A stretch of DNA of 34,229 bases from NCBI GenBank assembly GCA_024690885.1, contig JAILOI010000096.1, forward strand, positions 1 to 34,229, given 5' to 3'. The first letter of the stretch is position 1. Every line of letters starts with the position of its first letter. Both the position numbers and the translations under genes were made by a program. The stretch is from Lachnospiraceae bacterium. Its GTDB lineage: Bacteria; Bacillota; Clostridia; Lachnospirales; Lachnospiraceae. The notes beneath the pieces are model-generated. The model searched no databases. It saw nothing but the letters and a program-made list of their open reading frames with translations, and was not told the origin of the DNA. Shown piece after piece: positions 33,190 through 34,229 of the stretch.

Positions 33190-33669
33190 ATGGACGAGAT
33201 CAAGAAATTATCCGAAGAGCTTGCAAAAGATGTAAGCACCAAGGCTACAGAAGCAAAGAAGGCTGTTGAGTCTAAGGCTGCTGCAGCTAAGAAAACCGTT
33301 ACTAAGAAGGCTACCGCAGCTAAGAAGGCAGCGACTACTAAGACTGCCGCTGCTAAGAAGACCGTAGCTAAGAAGGCTACCACTACCAAGAAGGCAGCTA
33401 CAACTAAGGCTACTGCAGCTAAGAAGACTGCAACCAAGAAGGCTACAACAGCTAAGAAGACCGTTGCTAAGAAGGTCGCAGCAGTTGTTAAGGATCCTAA
33501 GGTAAATGTTAATTTACAGTTTGCTGACAAGGATTTGAAGCTGAACGACATCGTTAAGAAGGTTCAGGCTGCTGAGAAGAACGGCAAGAAATATGATATC
33601 TACTTGAAGCCGGAAGAGCACAAGGCTTACTTCGTTGTTGATGGTAAGGCTGGAGCAATTGACTTATAA
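33190..33669 (+). CDS. Lysine/alanine-rich DUF6465 family protein (histone H1-like tail)
   Basis: A 159-residue basic protein. Residues 1-14 form a short acidic/basic start. Residues about 18-98 are low complexity, almost only Lys, Ala, Thr and Val, with KK pairs every 5-6 residues like the tail of histone H1. A 22-residue unit recurs three times (33-54, 55-76, 77-98; 66 bp in DNA). The C-terminal domain (about 105-159, starting PKVNVNLQFADKD) is a compact alpha/beta region that I match to DUF6465 of Clostridia. The tail suggests nucleic-acid binding; function is unknown. It has its own promoter and terminator, and frequent GCT, AAG and ACT codons fit strong expression. Confidence 0.85.
   Translation: MDEIKKLSEELAKDVSTKATEAKKAVESKAAAAKKTVTKKATAAKKAATTKTAAAKKTVAKKATTTKKAATTKATAAKKTATKKATTAKKTVAKKVAAVVKDPKVNVNLQFADKDLKLNDIVKKVQAAEKNGKKYDIYLKPEEHKAYFVVDGKAGAIDL
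33286..33483 (+). repeat. In-gene 66-bp tandem repeat, three copies
   Basis: Units at 33286-33351, 33352-33417 and 33418-33483 each begin with GCTAAGAA and encode an A-K-K-T-x-x-K-K-A pattern. Copy number could change by slippage without breaking the frame, since 66 is a multiple of three. Confidence 0.75.
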
Positions 33670-33703
33670 GTCTTTTTAGGGGAATTTTTTTTATCGGGTT
33701 TTT

Positions 33704-33733
33704 AGGACGTTGGTTTTCCAACGTCCTTTTTTT
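33704..33733 (+). terminator. Rho-independent terminator after DUF6465 gene
   Basis: A perfect 10-bp stem (AGGACGTTGG with CCAACGTCCT), TTTT loop and a run of seven T. Confidence 0.96.
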
Positions 33734-33774
33734 GTTGCCCATGCCCGTCACCCTTTTCTTTGTATCCTGTGGTC

Positions 33775-34229
33775 TAAGGATAGATTTTCTCGTGGGTAAA
33801 GACATGCCTTCCCAGGTGTCCTTTTAACAGGATTTTACATGTTCAAAGTGATTGTACGTCCATCTGACGCACGCTTTTTTCTTTTGATATCCGCTCTGTA
33901 TTTTGGCTTCCATCCCGTAGTCGCTTGGCACTGTGTTACAACGAAGTTTGTTTTCACGGATTTGGGCACCACATAAGAATCGCATCCGTGCTTGGGCTTA
34001 TGTTCGCCATGCCGTCCATGGCATGGCGTGCCCATCCGTTGAAAACAAATCTTCTGTAACACAAGCACCCGCTTTTAGGGGATGGAACCAAAATACAGAG
34101 GGATATCCAATTGATACAAAATAATTAGCGTGCGTCAGGGACGTACCTTCACAAAGAACATGTAAAGACTTTAAAAGACACCGAAGGAGGAAGGCATATC
34201 TACCCACGTTAGAAAATCATTCTTATGAT
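33775..34229. repeat. Giant imperfect palindrome (candidate structured RNA or palindromic element)
   Basis: Nearly 200 bp on the left (33775-33969) are imperfectly complementary, in order, to the right half (34028-34226). Paired blocks: 33783-33790/34211-34218, 33791-33798/34201-34208, 33804-33812/34189-34197, 33815-33827/34171-34182, 33834-33844/34156-34166, 33854-33875/34127-34146, 33886-33916/34079-34107 (29 bp, two bulges), 33932-33940/34055-34063, 33943-33955/34041-34054, 33956-33961/34034-34039 and 33964-33969/34028-34033. Together these are about 134 pairs. Two hairpins cap the apex. It is cut by, or ends at, the window edge. No credible gene is seen here, and no clear promoter. I do not recognise the element. 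Confidence 0.9.

Noticed and set aside
33171-33551. 126-codon open frame on the minus strand opposite the DUF6465 gene
   Set aside because: It is the mirror of the repetitive Lys/Ala codons, giving a monotonous Ala/Val/Leu/Phe protein. The plus-strand gene has the promoter, ribosome binding site and terminator.
33835-34207. Several 60-77 codon frames on both strands inside the giant palindrome
   Set aside because: No ribosome binding sites, no family resemblance and no agreement between arms. They arise from the palindromic sequence.
33775-34229. Retron msr-msd or IS/transposon end as explanation for the palindrome
   Set aside because: No reverse transcriptase or transposase gene is in the window. 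Genes beyond the right edge cannot be seen, so this is set aside rather than excluded.

Overview
The window reads as chromosome from an anaerobic Firmicute of class Clostridia, most likely the Lachnospiraceae. The inference rests on gene content and order: a rho-rpmE-DUF1385-prmC-prfA block, a SUF operon in the order sufC-sufB-sufD-sufS-sufU without SufA or SufE, AddAB rather than RecBCD, DUF4364 and DUF6465 proteins, strong GGAGG-type ribosome binding sites and extended -10 promoters. The genus cannot be named from the sequence alone. No rRNA, tRNA, CRISPR array, prophage or insertion sequence was seen.

Layout. Positions 1-1691 (minus strand) carry a malic enzyme gene followed by a DUF4364 gene. 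A divergent promoter region, in which both directions appear to share one palindromic -35 hexamer, separates them from the plus-strand genes that fill the rest of the window. Positions 1884-6713 hold transcription termination and translation genes: rho, rpmE, a DUF1385 membrane protein, prmC and its substrate RF1 (prfA). Positions 6889-13197 hold the SUF iron-sulfur assembly operon plus a flavoprotein with a four-cysteine cluster. A membrane GGDEF protein and a DegV lipid-binding protein follow (13233-15356). Positions 15511-26434 are a tightly packed run: a GH13 alpha-glucosidase, addB, addA, a gamma-carbonic anhydrase-like protein, maf and an AraC-family regulator. Positions 26586-30410 are the L-arabinose genes (araA, a non-classical ribulokinase, araD), probably controlled by the AraC-type protein next to them. 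Positions 30898-33000 hold a TraX-family membrane protein, a small acidic protein and a parvulin-like lipoprotein. A lysine/alanine-rich DUF6465 protein (33190-33669) is the last gene.

How the genes fit together. PrmC methylates the GGQ glutamine of the RF1 encoded next to it. SufS and SufU feed sulfur to the SufBCD scaffold. AddA and AddB form one recombination helicase-nuclease, and AddB shows the four cysteines of its iron-sulfur cluster. AraA, the kinase and AraD convert L-arabinose to xylulose 5-phosphate. Most transcription units end in clear Rho-independent terminators, and several promoters start directly after or inside them.

The least ordinary parts are two gene-free, self-complementary regions. 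Downstream of araD (30421-30771) lie concentric inverted repeats around a UUCG terminator hairpin, in which outer arm matches outer arm and inner arm matches inner arm better than they match each other. At the right end (33775-34229, possibly continuing past the window) lies an imperfect palindrome of about 450 nt, with about 134 base pairs traceable by eye and two small hairpins at its apex. I do not recognise either. They are the best candidates here for undescribed structured RNAs or palindromic elements.
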